Below, piece by piece: positions 1-12,560 of a stretch of DNA of 64,000 bases; positions within the stretch are counted from its first letter, which is position 1; each line of letters starts with the position of its first letter. Under the pieces are notes generated by a model, which searched no databases, was not told the origin of the DNA, and saw nothing but the letters and a program-made list of their open reading frames with translations. The DNA is from Lycorma delicatula (lineage: Eukaryota > Arthropoda > Insecta > Hemiptera > Fulgoridae): the NCBI RefSeq assembly GCF_047948215.1, contig NC_134455.1, positions 150,704,575 to 150,768,574 on the forward strand, given 5' to 3'. The position numbers were made by a program, and so were the translations under genes.

Positions 1-961
1 GCTGGTGGAAGGTAGTTTTTTTTTTTAATCCACAGTGTGTATGGAACGTTCCTTGTTCGTTTCTAGTTTCGGTGAAAAGAGTATGACAGTGGTTTAGTTG
101 TTTTTTCAGTAGTGATCAGAAGATGGTGGAAAGCATCTTTGATTGTCAAATCTGCCCAAAAACACACTGGAAGGGCAAAAGAGAAGTTAATTAGTAAAAA
201 ATTATATATTTGTTTCTGCAACTACATACAAATTTAAATTAAGCATCATTGGACTAAAGTATTTTTAAGTGGACATTTTATTAAGTTATTATCCAATAAT
301 AATAAAAAATATTATCTGTATTGACATTTATTATTTATTTGGTTAAACTGAATATGGTGTATAAGCACATTGTGCTTAAAAACCATGTACCATATTCTTG
401 AATGTGATAAAGTGTTAGATTATTATCCTGCTTCTAGCTATTCTATCTGATTAATTTTATTTTGCTTCTTTTATGTTACAAAAAAACTTTAACCATGGCC
501 TTGAAAAGGCTCAGAAAAAGATTTTCTAGAGCAGCACCCCCACTAATTTTAGCTACAAGCTATCACTGCCTCTTCAGTAATTAAAATGAAACTACTAATC
601 ACAATGTTCGCAAAGAATACAGTTTGGGATACAATTTTTAAAAGTAGTATATAAAAGTTAACTGAATTTATATTGTTTGAAGCTGTTGAGATATCAGTTT
701 TCGGGCACTAAGTATAAAATGTCTCTGTTGTGTGCACTGTTTTTATGAGGCAATTAAAAAAATTTGATTTCTGCTTTACATATTTCTTTTACCTTTAGAT
801 CAATAAGCAAGCAATACAGATTTCACAAATAAAAAGAATTTCCATAATAATGTTGCACTAAATAATAAACTCACAGATATTACATAAATATAAATGATAG
901 ATAGTTAAAAACAGTATTATGTAAATTTAAAAAAAATTTAACTTAATAAAATAAGATATTG
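1..961. other. AT-rich intronic/flanking sequence, nothing assigned
   Basis: I see no exon with usable splice sites, transposase motif or tandem repeat in this stretch. Positions 1-200 are less AT-rich than the rest and may be an unrecognised old repeat. It is most simply part of the intron following exon F. Confidence 0.4.
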
Positions 962-963
962 TA

Positions 964-1999
964 CGAGGGTAATTCAATTATTATTGGCAATTTAGTTATA
1001 TTTTTGTTTATATTGGTAGTACTGTCGTGTTGTATAGATGATGCATGCATGGTTTAATTGTTGTTATGTCTGTGCAGGTTTGATGCTGCTAGGTTAGTTC
1101 CATTATCGCTGCCCTGCCGTTAATTATGGCTGCTCCGCTTTCTGTTTGCACCAAAGAAGAGCAACCTTCAGTGATCCGTTTTTTGTGGTCGGAAGTTGTA
1201 TCAGGGGCTGAAATTCATCGAAGACTTTTGATACAGTACGGGAACAGTGTGTTGCTGCAATGGAGTGTCTACAAATGGATTGAAAAATTCAAAAATGGTC
1301 GCACAAGTGTTACGCACGATGAATGAGCTGGACGACTGTTTACCGCCACAAATGAGGAAAATATTGAGTGTGCATGTGACATGGTTTTCTTAGACTATTG
1401 ATGAAGTGTCACATTGCAAATTAGTCACGGTTCTGCCTACGAAATCATCCACAATAGACTTTGATTTCATAAAGTCTGTGCAAGATGGGTCCCAAAACAA
1501 CTCACACAGTTGCATAAACAAACACGCTTGGAAATCTGTCAAAAACATCTGGACTGCTATGGTAACGAACGGGACATCTTCTTAGACAGAATCATCCCTG
1601 GTGACAAAACATGGATCCATCACTACGAGCCAGAGAGTAAACGGCAGAGTATGGAATGTAAACATCCAAATTCACTGTGCAAAAAAAGTTCAAGACCCAA
1701 CCATCCGCAGGAAAACTGATGGTTACGGTTTTTTGGGACTCACAAGGCCCAGTAATGGAACATTATGAGGAAAGTGCACAACAATAAACAGTGCGCATTA
1801 CAGTGAGATGCTTACTGTCAAGCTGAAGCCTACAATTGAAAACCTTATTTTATGAGGGCATCAGGAAGCTTGTGCAACAATGGACCAAGTGCATTGAAAT
1901 GGAAGGGGATTATGTTGAAAAATGATGTACATGTAAGTTTCCTTTTGTATTGCAATAACATTTATAACTACATTGCGGATAATAATTCACTTACCCTCG
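964..1999 (+). mobile_element. Mariner element with matched TIRs, internally deleted
   Basis: The 5' end reads cgagggtaattcaattatt after a TA, and the 3' end is its inverted partner (aataattcacttaccctcg) before a TA, so the TA target duplication and about 19-bp TIRs are preserved. The element is 1,036 bp, shorter than the usual 1.3 kb. Between the ends is a plus-strand mariner transposase pseudogene: an N-terminal helix-turn-helix, the first catalytic Asp region and a C-terminal tail. The central part carrying the second and third acidic residues is missing between about 1845 and 1855. Confidence 0.85.
1126..1919 (+). pseudogene. Mariner transposase pseudogene
   Basis: The frame starting at ATG 1126 gives a mariner-type DNA-binding N-terminus (VYKWIEKFKNGRTSVTHDE), then an in-frame TGA at 1324-1326 where the family continues into a Ser-Gly-Arg linker. 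Around 1600 the reading GDKTWIHHYEPESKRQSME is the first catalytic Asp block, with the usual DET changed to DKT. A shift in the A-run near 1680 is followed, in another frame, by the TVFWDSQGPVMEHY block. At 1852-1914 the C-terminal GIRKLVQQWTKCIE...GDYVEK tail appears directly. The HDNARPH and PDLAPSD blocks are absent, so no active enzyme can be made. Confidence 0.85.
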
Positions 2000-2001
2000 T
2001 A

Positions 2002-3239
2002 AATGTAAAACTCACAAAACACCCTCGTCAAAGAAAAACCTTGACAAGAGCAAAATCAGCAAATAAAAAATGGGTATGAAATAAAATAACAATATGAAGG
2101 GCATTAATTGAAATATGGACAATTATTTGTACATGAGCTAAACAAAAAAGTTAATTAAACTAGAATTCATTTAGAAAATTTTGTGTTTTTTTTAAAAAAT
2201 AAAGTATGCAAAACTCACCAACAGAGTGACATTAATATTTTAAAAGAAAATAATTTAATTTTTAAACAGAGTAAAAATGTTTAAAATAGCTTAATTAAAA
2301 AATGAAATGGAAGCATAATAAGACCATTCTTGTTGCAAGCCTTATTATAGTGTCATTTTATGTGAAAATAGTTTTGTAGTCTGGTTTGAAGAAGATATTG
2401 AAATTTTTTGTTAGGAGAAGGTAATTTCTTTTTTCTTGCAAAGTTAGAAATATATTTTTAAATATTAATGGGCGGTAAAGTTAGAATTTTAAATTAACTA
2501 AAAACTGGTCTACATAATTCATATTTACAAGCACTAAAGAATCAGCTGACAGCTTATTTTTTATCCTAAAAACAACTCTGACTTTCAGAAGGGATTCCAA
2601 GAAATGATATATGTAAGAATGAATATAAATAAGTATAATAATTACTAATAATAATGACAACCTTACAATTTCAATAAAATACATCAAGGTGGATTGGTAT
2701 GGTCGATTTTGTTGCAGATGAAATCTGTTTGTTAGGCCCACCACATATTTATAATAACGTGTAACATGACACCTTAAAATTTCATATTATAACAGTATTT
2801 CATATTATTACTGTGATAATATGAAATTAACACAATTAACATTGTTACGTCTACCTGAGGAAGTAGATGCATTGATGTGCATTCAGCACAAACATATTAA
2901 GAACAATACCAACAGTTTTATGAATGTCCTAATTCTAATAATATGATAGAGCCATAACAGAAGACTGATACAAAGTACAAAGCATATCCTTTAATTAATA
3001 ATCAATCAAATTATACAGTGCATTCAGAGTCACTGTGCAGTATGCTTTAGAATTATGTGGTGCATTTTATTCTTTCAGCGTTAGGTTGGTTGCCCTGTGG
3101 ATTCGCTGGGCATTGCTCAGTCATCAACCAAGAAGTCAGTTGAGTTATGATTAAATGTGCTCTGTGTTGTTTTGTTTATCAGAATCAATAATTATGAGAA
3201 ATGTACTGGTTCTTTCAGTAAAGGAATGCATTTTTCTCT
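2002..3239. other. AT-rich intronic sequence, nothing assigned
   Basis: No supported exon. A short inverted repeat of tttcatattat occurs around 2778-2827. Sequence from about 3060 to 3240 may belong to the transposon remnant that follows, but its 5' boundary cannot be set. Confidence 0.35.
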
Positions 3240-4210
3240 TGAATAAGTCTTTCATGAAGATGACAAGTATACTGATTCCCAAGATTTTAACACAAGTTTT
3301 TTGAAAAGTTTACAAATACTCCTGTTCCTCACTGCAATGCAGTTCAAACTCTTATCGAAAAATTTTGGGCAACAGGCTCTGTTGAAGTTGCTCATCAAAA
3401 TGAAAGACCACCTAAACTAAACCAATTCAGATGCTATGGCCGAAAGTCCATCAAGTCAAGGCGTAAGTTAGCACAGCAGCAAGATAATGGACTTTCTACT
3501 ACATACATAGCTGTAAGAAAAGAACTGAAACTTTTCTCCAACAAAGTAATGTGTGTTCAAGAACTGAAACCTTACAGACCATGCCAAGACTAAATTATGG
3601 TCAATGGTTTAAAACTTTTATTAACTAAAATTCTATACATTACATTTTTTACAGATGAAGCATGGTTTCATCTGGAAGGGTATGTTAGTTCACAAAATAT
3701 ATGACTATGGTCGACAACCCTGAATTGCATGAAGTGAAAATTGGAGTCTGGGTTAGTGTGAGTAGAACACACATTGAGGGTTCAAATGTTTTTGAAAATA
3801 CTGTTAATAGTGTGACTATTATTGTGCTGTTTTAACAAACTTCCTTTGTTAGTTAACAGAGGTAGAAATCAATCATGGTTGGTTCCGACAAGATGGCATC
3901 ACAATGCACACAGGTAACACATCAATAACTTTTTTTTATGAAATATCATTGGTGAATAAATCATTTCAAGGAGTTTGTGGCCTTCATGATTGCTCAATCT
4001 GACTCCCCCAAATTACTTTCTATAGGAGGCAACGAAATAAGCAAGTGTATTGCAGCAGAACACGCACAATTGACGAACTAAAAACTGCAATAATGGTATG
4101 CATACAAAACATTCCAGTACATCAGCCGGTTAGTGTTTGAAAACAAATTGAAACATGTGCAGTATTGTACTGATGTTTGAGGAGGTCATTTTCAATATCT
4201 TTTGTAATCT
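3240..4210 (+). pseudogene. Tc1/mariner-superfamily (DUF4817-type) transposase pseudogene
   Basis: Translated fragments in shifting frames follow the order of the insect transposases that carry a DUF4817-like N-terminus. A helix-turn-helix part is followed by TLIEKFWATGSVEVAHQNER and KSIKSRRKLAQQ near 3340-3480. FTDEAWFHLEGYV near 3648-3690 contains the first catalytic Asp. NPELHEVKIGVWVSVSR lies near 3715-3770, ENTVNS near 3800, and a GGHFQ-like C-terminus near 4180. Multiple stops and frameshifts interrupt it. Terminal inverted repeats were not found with confidence. Confidence 0.65.
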
Positions 4211-4344
4211 ACTTCAGTTATTGTAATAATTATTTCTATAAAATAATAAAATAAAAATAGAAAGTAATAATTAAGTAAGCTTCATCATTACAATTCCATA
4301 ATAATTAGTGTTCAACAAATTTATGAACACACTGTAGTTATCAC

Positions 4345-4622
4345 CTTTTTTTCTTTTTCCTGTTTAGCCTTCACTAATTACCTTTCAGATAATACTTCAG
4401 AGGATGATATGTATGAGTGTAAATGAAGTTGTAGTCTTGTACAGTCTCAGTTCGACCATTCCTGAGATGTGTGGTTAATTGAAATTCAATCACCAAAGAA
4501 TACCAGTATTCAAATCCGTGTAAAAATAACTGACTTTACTAGGACTTGAACACTGAAACTCTTGACTTCCAAATCAGCTGATTTAGGAAGATGCGTTCAC
4601 CACTAGACTAATCTGGTGGGTT
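4345..4622 (-). repeat. tRNA-derived SINE, family 1
   Basis: On the minus strand the right end carries a Pol III A-box-like tagtctagtggt and, about 60 bases on, a B-box-like gttcaagtcct. A unique body follows, ending in an A-rich tail (aggaaaaagaaaaaaagg) at the left. Head, body and A-rich tail in that order are the hallmark of a tRNA-derived SINE. It sits just 3' of the transposase pseudogene at 3240-4210. Sequence divergence from a functional tRNA rules out a tRNA gene. Confidence 0.65.
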
Positions 4623-5459
4623 GTAGTCATCAACTGAAACACTCCAGTCTTAAATTCAAGGGTTCATATATAGTTTAAACTAACTTTTTGTTTAACAAAA
4701 CAAATTCAAAAATTTGAAGCATGATTTGCTTATCTGATCTAGAGAACGTAAGATGAGATTGATGTTTACCACTACTGGTACTGTTTTATCAATACCATTA
4801 CCATGTTCTATTCTCTGGTTGAAAAGCTGTGGAAGGTTTAGTCTGTAAAATGTAGGAAAGCTGACAAAACAAAAAAGAACAAAGGAATAATAAAATAAAA
4901 CAAAGGAAAACAAATAATTGGGGTAAGTACAACTTACCCCAATTAAGTAAATTAATTGTCTCCTCAAATGTACCCATAGGTAGGATAGGCAAGATGGGCC
5001 TTAAATAATTTTTCCAACAGCTTGCTTTAATGTTAAAATACAGGGCACACATTCTTTAAATTAAAACTGATATTCTTTTAATGAAAATTAAAAAGTATCC
5101 TTATTAATAAACTCTAATTACGGATGTTAATTAATCTGACAACTTAACTTTTTACCAGAATGAAGTAGTGGAAAAAATAAGTTAATGAAGAAATTAGAAA
5201 AGAATATAAAATCTAATCTGAGCATGCACTAAACTTCAGAAAAATCATAATCTCTAAAACATACTTTATCTTTTTTTAAGTAAAAAATTAAAAAAATAGC
5301 TAAAAAAAAATTCTGAAAGTTATAACAGAGATTTAAGTGATTCATAAGATGGAAATATTGATTAAAAAAAACTGGAATTATTAAAAAAAGTTACCTAATT
5401 ACATTAAACTATTTTTTACACAGCATACTTTAAGTAAAATAATAAAATAACCAACTAAC
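4623..5459. other. Intron downstream of exon F
   Basis: AT-rich sequence beyond the gttagt donor of exon F on the minus strand. Two overlapping minus-strand open frames near 4692-5052 encode Phe/Leu/Tyr-rich strings typical of AT-rich noise and lack splice logic. Nothing else is seen. Confidence 0.4.
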
Positions 5460-5637
5460 CTTCAGTATGAGTCTTCTCATCTGAAGAAACATCTCCATTC
5501 ACTGAAACAGACAGTTCATTTAACCTCTGCTCAAGACGCAAAGCAGCTTTGCTTTCAGAAACATGTGGACGGGCCATTGGAAATGATGCTCTAGCTTGGC
5601 TACTTTGAGGGCGGTTATTTTTTCGTCTTCTTACAAC
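5460..5637 (-). CDS. Internal exon F, basic segment plus short predicted helix
   Basis: The exon is 178 bases, acceptor tttattttag and donor gttagt, entering on a codon boundary after GLAPGK and leaving one base. It encodes a basic start (VVRRRKNNRPQSSQ), then ARASFPMARPHVSESK, then AALRLEQRLNELSVSV, and ends in an acidic SSDEKTHTE. The LRLEQRLNEL part has heptad-like Leu spacing and could form a short helix. It is the last exon visible on this strand, and I see no stop codon or poly(A) signal for the gene between it and position 1. The remaining 3' exons should lie left of the window. Confidence 0.7.
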
Positions 5638-6982
5638 CTAAAATAAATAAAGAAAAGTATTATAATTATTTTTGCTCCATCTTCATGTATCAAATATATC
5701 GTTAATTTTATTAGAGTGATAGACAGATTGCAGGTTAAAATTGTACATTAATATCATCTTGGCCAAAACAAACAAATTAATATTATATATTACAATAATA
5801 ATAAAATTTAGCAGTTACATAAATGTTAAAAAATAAATAACCTATCTTCAAACATAATTTACAAAGTTACATACAAACAATGGTTTTAATATAAACAGAC
5901 AACTCTCAAAATTTGTATAGTAAGAATCTACTTTCAAAATAATAACTTATTTATCACTTCTAATTTAAACAACCAGTAATAAGTTGACTGTATGACAGAA
6001 TGTTTAACAGTTCAACTAGCTTAAAAAAAATAACATCCGTTATTTAAATCTTTATAATTTTAACAAATACTAACCTAACACAATAGCCCTTATGATGTGG
6101 CTGGTCAACATGCTTATGCAAAGCCACATACACAATAAACCACAACTTAGTCTTAATTAACTTTACAAGCAAATATTTTATTAGTTACAATACGTAATAA
6201 ATTAAAAGTTAACAATAAGCAAAAAACACACAATGCAGAACATTACCCATAACTGGTTACTTATAATGAAATCTAAAGTATATTAATTAATAAACATCAT
6301 GGACTTGGTTATCACTAAAAGGATAATTAATTAATTATAACAATCATTCAACATAAACCTTTCACTAAAACATACATATTTACATACATTTTTTAGTAAT
6401 ATAGAAAGAGCTATTCTCATTCAAATATCACATCAGGAACAATCTTAAAAACAAAGAGATAACAATGTTGTAGATGCTTCTGGTAAAAATTTAGCTCTTC
6501 CTCAGCGAGTGATATAGTTAGGGATTATTTTCTGTTACAACCTTACATATATTATCTTTGCAAATGAAAAATAATAAAAGTTTCAAATCATAAAACTAAT
6601 AAAATGTTATAATAATTTGTATAAACTCAACCATGCACTACAGTCGTATGACCTAAGTATAAAAAAATTTAGTAGGAACACCTAAAATGTTTGAAGAAAA
6701 AAATAAAAATAATCTACTCCTTGCACTAAAATTCTGTTTGAAAACAATTCCTACCTTAATGTTTCATTTTTAAAAGAAGAAATTTATTGAACTGCTCAAA
6801 TGAAATTAAGTAAGATGATCTTAGCTTATTACTAACAATGCTTTTGAATCCTAAAGATTTATCATGGGTTATCATTCAGAAAAAAATCCTTTGTCACAAT
6901 TAACACTGATTATGTATCAACATGCCAAAATTAAAGTGATTTTAAATTTTTAACTTATACTGTCCATTAAATATTGCCAGTT
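5638..6982. other. Intron between exons E and F, left part, nothing assigned
   Basis: AT-rich, with no exon-like or transposon-like translation found. It ends at the target duplication of the BEL/Pao element. Confidence 0.4.
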
Positions 6983-6987
6983 GTATT

Positions 6988-7382
6988 TGTTTAAGATTCA
7001 TACTTCCTTTTTCCTTTCTTTCTTTTATGTTGTAAAAATAAAACTATAACTGTCTAGTTCCTCTTACTCGTTATAAATTGAATTTGTCTATATTCAGTTG
7101 GCTCTGTTAACAGCTGATATTTTATATGAATACTGTAATAATGCATATAATTCTGTATTGTTCAGCCTAGTACCAGCCATCAGAGATTCAACGTGTTTTA
7201 TAATATCAATGTATAACTAATTAACATAAAACATTGTCATATATATATAAAATAGAAATTTAAAGATTATAATAAAATATTACGAAATATAAACTAAATA
7301 AGGAATGTTAATTATTTTAATGAATCAGTGAATAATTAATCCAAACTGTGGTAATAAACCAAGGCAGAAGTTGTTAAAAACA
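6988..7382 (+). repeat. 5' LTR of BEL/Pao element
   Basis: The 395-bp repeat starts tgtttaagattcatacttc and ends gttaaaaaca. It matches the 3' LTR over several blocks, for example aactataactg, cagctgatattttatatgaa and aataattaatccaaac. It contains about 120 bp (roughly 7130-7250) that the 3' LTR lacks. The sequence immediately after it (tttttggttctctgacc) is where a tRNA primer-binding site should be, but I cannot name the tRNA. Confidence 0.85.
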
Positions 7383-8640
7383 TTTTTGGTTCTCTGACCA
7401 CATATATATAACCTGAAATTTTGGAGAATCTTCATATTCAACAAATTACTATTATAAAGGACTTGCAACAATTAGATCTACACCAACATTTATGTAATAT
7501 CTTTTAATTTATTTTTACATTTAATTTACATTATTTCATCATTTATGTAATATCATTTGCTTCATTTCAGAATTAATTTACATTTTTCATAATTCACATT
7601 GCTAATTAAAGTTAATATAATTTTGAAAATAGATCAATTAATTAGACAAAGAAGATTAGTAAAGACCACTATAACTAGGATTGGAACATTTACTTGCAAT
7701 TATGATCCTAGACAAGGTGATATTGCCACCTAATGAATTAAAATAAAGAATCTTCTAGAATTGCGAAGCAAATAATCTTCTTGAATTGCGAAGCAAATAT
7801 GACACCATTCAATCAGAACTTGAATTGGAATACTTTGATGAGGTTTTAGCATCGGATCATATACAAGTTGAAGAAGACTTAAATACTATAGAATCCAAAT
7901 TACAAAATTTAAAGATAATAGCCATAATATTAAAAAATTTCACTATTTACATTCTTCTTTGAAGAATGAAGCCTTCGGTATCATTAAAAATTTACCATTG
8001 ACAAAGGAAAATTATACTACAGAATTCTATAAAAAAAGATCCATAGATAATTTATCCAAATTTATTAATGAAATTCCACCATATGTGAATTTGATTGAAG
8101 CAATGCAACTTCCTATTAACACATGAATTTATTGTTCTCCAATTTATAACATCAAAACTGGACTACAATACCTCAAGATTATGGAAGGAAAAGTTGTCAA
8201 ATCAAAGATTACCCACTTTTAAAGATTTTATCGACTTTCTTAATTCAAGATGATGTCTCAAAAATATTAATGCATACACTTCAAACACGAAAGTGAAAAC
8301 AGAAAACGAAACCAAAGGACAGCATTATAACATCCCAACCAAATCTTTTAACCAACGTTTCACTTCAAATGATAACAAACAATATAAAAGAAATAACGTC
8401 AGTTTTTATTCAAAATTTAAATCTAAAAATGTTTATTTTGTAATTCAAACAATCATTTACAACAATGTAAAGAATTCTTAAATTTGTCAATCAATGAACA
8501 CACAGATTTTTTGATGCATAATAATTGTTGTTTTATTTGTTTAAACAAGGGCCATTTTACTAATAAGTGTTACTCAAAAAATTCATGTATGATTTGTACT
8601 TAAAAATATTATAACACTCATTCACATGGACAAAATTAAT
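7383..8640 (+). pseudogene. BEL/Pao gag region (decayed)
   Basis: Broken frames give gag-like text typical of BEL/Pao (DUF1759-like), including KDFIDFLNSR near 8218-8252. A retroviral-type zinc knuckle CFICLNKGHFTNKC (CX2CX4HX4C) at about 8529-8570 marks the end of gag. Around 7745-7800 a roughly 25-base unit containing gaattgcgaagcaaat is duplicated in tandem, a small secondary rearrangement. Several stops interrupt the frame. Confidence 0.7.
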
Positions 8641-8699
8641 GATTCTAAATTAGAAGGCAATAAAGTCTGAAAGTAATACTTACTGTTCATTTAAAAATC

Positions 8700-9571
8700 A
8701 GTTAAACGAAAATATAATTTTATCTACGGCCATATATAACACCAATGATATATATGGTAATCACCATTCATGTAGAATCTTATTAGATTCTGGTAGCCAG
8801 GCAAATATTTGCACATATAAATTTGCCTGAAAATTAGGACTTATTAAAAGTGATCTCCCCATTTCAGGCATAAATAACTCATCTTAATCCACATACAGTG
8901 CAATACTTACAATACATTCTCGATATAAGAACTTTTCATTCAAGGTGCAATGTGCTGTTTTATCTGATATATCAGACAGCCTTCCATCATCTACATTTGA
9001 CATTTCTAATCTTAATCTTTCTTGTAATATATTTCTAGCAGATCCAAAATTCAACATATCAAATAACACTGACATACTAATTGGAGCTCAATTTTATTTG
9101 AGACTTATCTTGCCTCGGAAATTCATTTGTCACTTCAGATATCCTGTAATTCAGGAAACTAAATTAGGATATATAATTAATGGTCGCCTTCCTAATAACA
9201 TTAAGGGAAACAATACTATCGCATCTTTTCTTGCTTCTAACACTCATAAAAATCTTTCAACTACAGTTGAGAATTTCAGGAAAATTAAAGAAGTTAATAC
9301 TGATACTTCAGTTAATGAAACCTCCACATGTGAAAAACATTTTCAAACTATTACTACTCTTAATATTCAAGGCATATTTGTCATATTTTTACCAAGCAAA
9401 GATAATAACACACAACTAGGTAATTCTTTTGTTAATGCTAAAAATAGATTCTTTTCTTTAGAAAGAAAATTAATTAATAAAGCCAACCTTAAAAAGGACT
9501 ACTCTGCTTTCATTCAAGAATATTCAGATTTAAGTCATGATTTTACTCAATTCCAAAGATTTGTTAATTAA
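8700..9571 (+). pseudogene. BEL/Pao aspartic protease region (DUF1758-like)
   Basis: The active-site motif LLDSGSQAN has its Asp codon at 8786-8788. A stop follows at 8828 and a frame break near 8885. A long frame, 8945-9571, then carries the rest of the protease domain, including ADPKFNISNNTDILIGAQFY and QETKLGYIINGRL, which are characteristic of BEL/Pao polyproteins just before the reverse transcriptase. The frame ends at TAA 9569-9571. Confidence 0.78.
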
Positions 9572-11000
9572 CAAATTGAATGTGTGCTGTTTACCCCACC
9601 ATTCCGTATTCAAGCCTTCTAGTCTAACTACCAAAATTTGAGTTGTCTTTGATGTTCAGCTAAAACCGCTAATGGCCTATCCATTAAGATACTTTATTAG
9701 CTGGACCTGTAGTCCAACAAGACCTATTTTCCATATTGCTTAGATTCAGACTCCGAATTATGTCATTACGTCTGATACAGCTAAGATGTATTGTAAGGTA
9801 TTAGTTAAACCTAGTGACTCCAATTTACAACGTATTCTTGATGTGATTCTCCAGATCAAGAAATAAAACACAACACTATGCATTATGGACCGTAACGTAT
9901 GAGACCGCTTGTGCACCATAATTAGCCACCGAATCATCGTGTTAATTAGCACATGATGTCTAATTCAAATAGTAAATGAAAATGAAGATGATTTTCATTT
10001 ACATGCAAGTCCATTCAAAATGATTTTTACGGTGATGATCTCATAACAGGTTCAGATAACTTAAACGAAGTTACTCAACTGAAAATTGATATTTCTAAGT
10101 TATTGCAACAATATGGTTTTCCACTACATAAATGGTTTTCAAACAATCATACCATTTTTTCTTCTAAACACAACTTTTCCATCCCATCAAAACAAGAACA
10201 AAATTTAGACTTTAGGAGTTCTATGGAACAATACTTTATTAGACACATTACTTTCCAAACTGCTCATTCTAATAATTCTAAAAAAACACACTGAAAGAAA
10301 TATTCCGTCCATCATAGCAGGTGTGTTTTATCATTTAGGATTGGTCCTATTACATTCTCACATAAACATTTCATCCAATTGTTGTGGCAACTTAAAATTA
10401 ATTGGGACGAAATGTTACCCAACACATTACTAACACAATGGCTCAATTTATACAATCAATTGCATTTGATTAAGTCAATTAAAAAAAAGCATTCCATCAA
10501 ATCTAACACTGATAGTGGAATTTATTCAATTTAAATACATGGATTTTATGATGCCTCCATAAAGGGCTACAGCTGTTCCATTTACATACGAGCTATATAT
10601 GCCAATCATTCAATTACATCTAATTTGCTTTGTTCTAAATCAAAATTAGCCCCCTTAAAACAAATTACACTATCAAGACTTAAACTTTGGGGGTCATTTA
10701 CTACTTAGTCATTTATTAAAGGTAATTAATGCCTTAAACATACAGTTTGTTGAAATTCATTTATACACAGATTCTACTGTAGGACTAAATTGGATACATG
10801 GACAACCACTTAATTTGTCAGTAACAGAATCTCTGAAATTCAGAAAAATACTTCAAATGCTAATTGGCATTACATCAAATCCCATAATTCAGTAGATGTA
10901 TTGTCACGAGGTTGTACACAAAGTAAATTAATTGATATGTCACTTTGGTGGCATGGTCCTTTTTGGCTATTACAACTTTCATCCTGTTTGCTAAAAGGTA
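9572..11000 (+). pseudogene. BEL/Pao reverse transcriptase and RNase H (decayed)
   Basis: The reverse transcriptase catalytic box reads FYGDDLITGS at about 10025-10054 (YGDD in place of YVDD). Downstream frames give LLQQYGFPLHKWFSN, then the connection segment with FRIGPITFSHKHFIQLLWQL near 10335-10395. RNase H-like text follows: GFYDASIKGYSCSIYIRA near 10530-10595 and the SHNSVDVLSRG block near 10878-10912. Upstream parts of the polymerase, 9590-10000, are badly scrambled and I cannot place every motif. Confidence 0.75.
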
Positions 11001-11239
11001 ATAATATTAATTTTAATAACTGTAATATGAATTCTGAATATTTAATAGGAAAATGCAAAAAATATATTAACATCATTTGTATCATTTGTTGTATTCGATT
11101 ACACAGAATTTTCTTTACTACACACTTTAATTCATACATTTATTTTTTGTTTTAAATTTCTACACAATCTTAAATTACATCATTCGGAAAGAATTAGTGC
11201 TTCCTTAACTACAAAGGAATTAAATCATACTCTTAACTT

Positions 11240-12560
11240 TTTCATTTAACAATCATAATACATGTATTACGGTAATGAAATTAACAATCTTAAAAATAAT
11301 CAAATTATTGCTAATCAAAGCAAACTTATATTACTTGATCTATTTTTGGATAATTTAGGTTTACTTCATGTAGGAGGTACATTATAACACTCTGTATTAT
11401 ATTAATATTACCATATTAAACATCTCCTAATTTTACATTCAAATGCAAATGTTACAAAACTGATTATTAATGCTGCGCATTTACATCTTTTAAAATCTGG
11501 TGTTCAATTAACACATCATTCCTTTCATTAAGAATTTTGGATAGTAAACTGTAAAAGAATTATTTCTTCTATCATTCATAAATGTATGATATGCTTTTGA
11601 TTTAATGCAAAAATCCAGGTTCAACAACTTGATCAGCTACCACCTTCCAGAGTAATTTCTTCCAGACCATTCTCTACTTGTGCAGTAAACTACGGCAGTA
11701 TAATTATAATTCGTCTGGCGGGCAGAGGTCTAAAACCTTGATTAAATCTTATATCGCACTTTTTATGTCTCACTACCAAACCTATTCACTTAGAATTAGT
11801 TTCTGACACCAGACTTCACAGACATTCATTTTATCATGTAGGGGTATCCCTAGTCATGTTTTTCTGATAACGGTTCCAATTTCCATGGCGCCAAAAATAT
11901 TCTGTTTGATTTGTATCAACTTTTAAATTCAAACAAATTTAAATCAGACATTCAAGCATTTTTATCTACTCAAGTATGAATTGATCATTTATTCCTCCCT
12001 TTTCTCCTCATTTTGGTGGTTTATCAGAAACAGCAATCAAAAGCATCAAATATCATATGTGCTGTGTAACCAGACAAATGGTTCTTAATTTTGAAGAATT
12101 ACATACAGTTTTAAACCTGTATTCAAATTGAAACCTGTCTCAATTCTGATCCTATCTTCGCTATTTCAACAACTATAGAGTCCCAGATGCTCTATCACTG
12201 GGATACTTTCTCATTGGATGTCCACTTACTTCTTTGCCTGAACCCAATTATCAAAATGTTAAAATTAATCACTTAGGCCAATGGCAACTACTCCAAAAAT
12301 TTGTACAAACTATCTGGAGACGATGGTCTAAGGACTATTTACATTATTTATAGCAAGACAATAACTGGCGTTTTCCTTATTGCAACTTTGTGTTGAAGAT
12401 TTAGTATTAATTACCAGTGAAAATTCTTCACCTATGCATTGGAAACAGGGAATTGTCACCCAGGTTTACTGGGTTCTGACAACCTACTAAGGTTGTTGAC
12501 TTACATGCAGTTAATGGTCCATTAACAAGATCTGTGCATAAATTATACCTATTACCAATC
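11240..12560 (+). pseudogene. BEL/Pao integrase and DUF5641-like C-terminus (decayed)
   Basis: The integrase zinc region is seen near 11410-11610 (HLHLLKSGVQLTHHSF then FWIVNCKRIISSIIHKCMIC). The catalytic core follows: TKPIHLELVS near 11775-11805, SDNGSNFHGAKN near 11864-11900 (second acidic residue) and PHFGGLSETAIKSIK near 12008-12050 (third, Glu). The C-terminal part with LGQWQLLQKFVQTIWRRWSK near 12270-12335 and a following basic segment matches the DUF5641-like domain of BEL/Pao integrases. Stops are scattered throughout. Confidence 0.78.

Noticed and set aside
4692..5052. Two overlapping minus-strand open frames as a membrane protein
   Set aside because: Phe/Leu/Tyr-rich strings are typical of random frames in AT-rich DNA; no exon boundaries or conserved motif.
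7745..7800. Tandem repeat as a CRISPR-like array
   Set aside because: Only two units of about 25 bases with no spacers, inside the decayed gag region of a retrotransposon in animal DNA.
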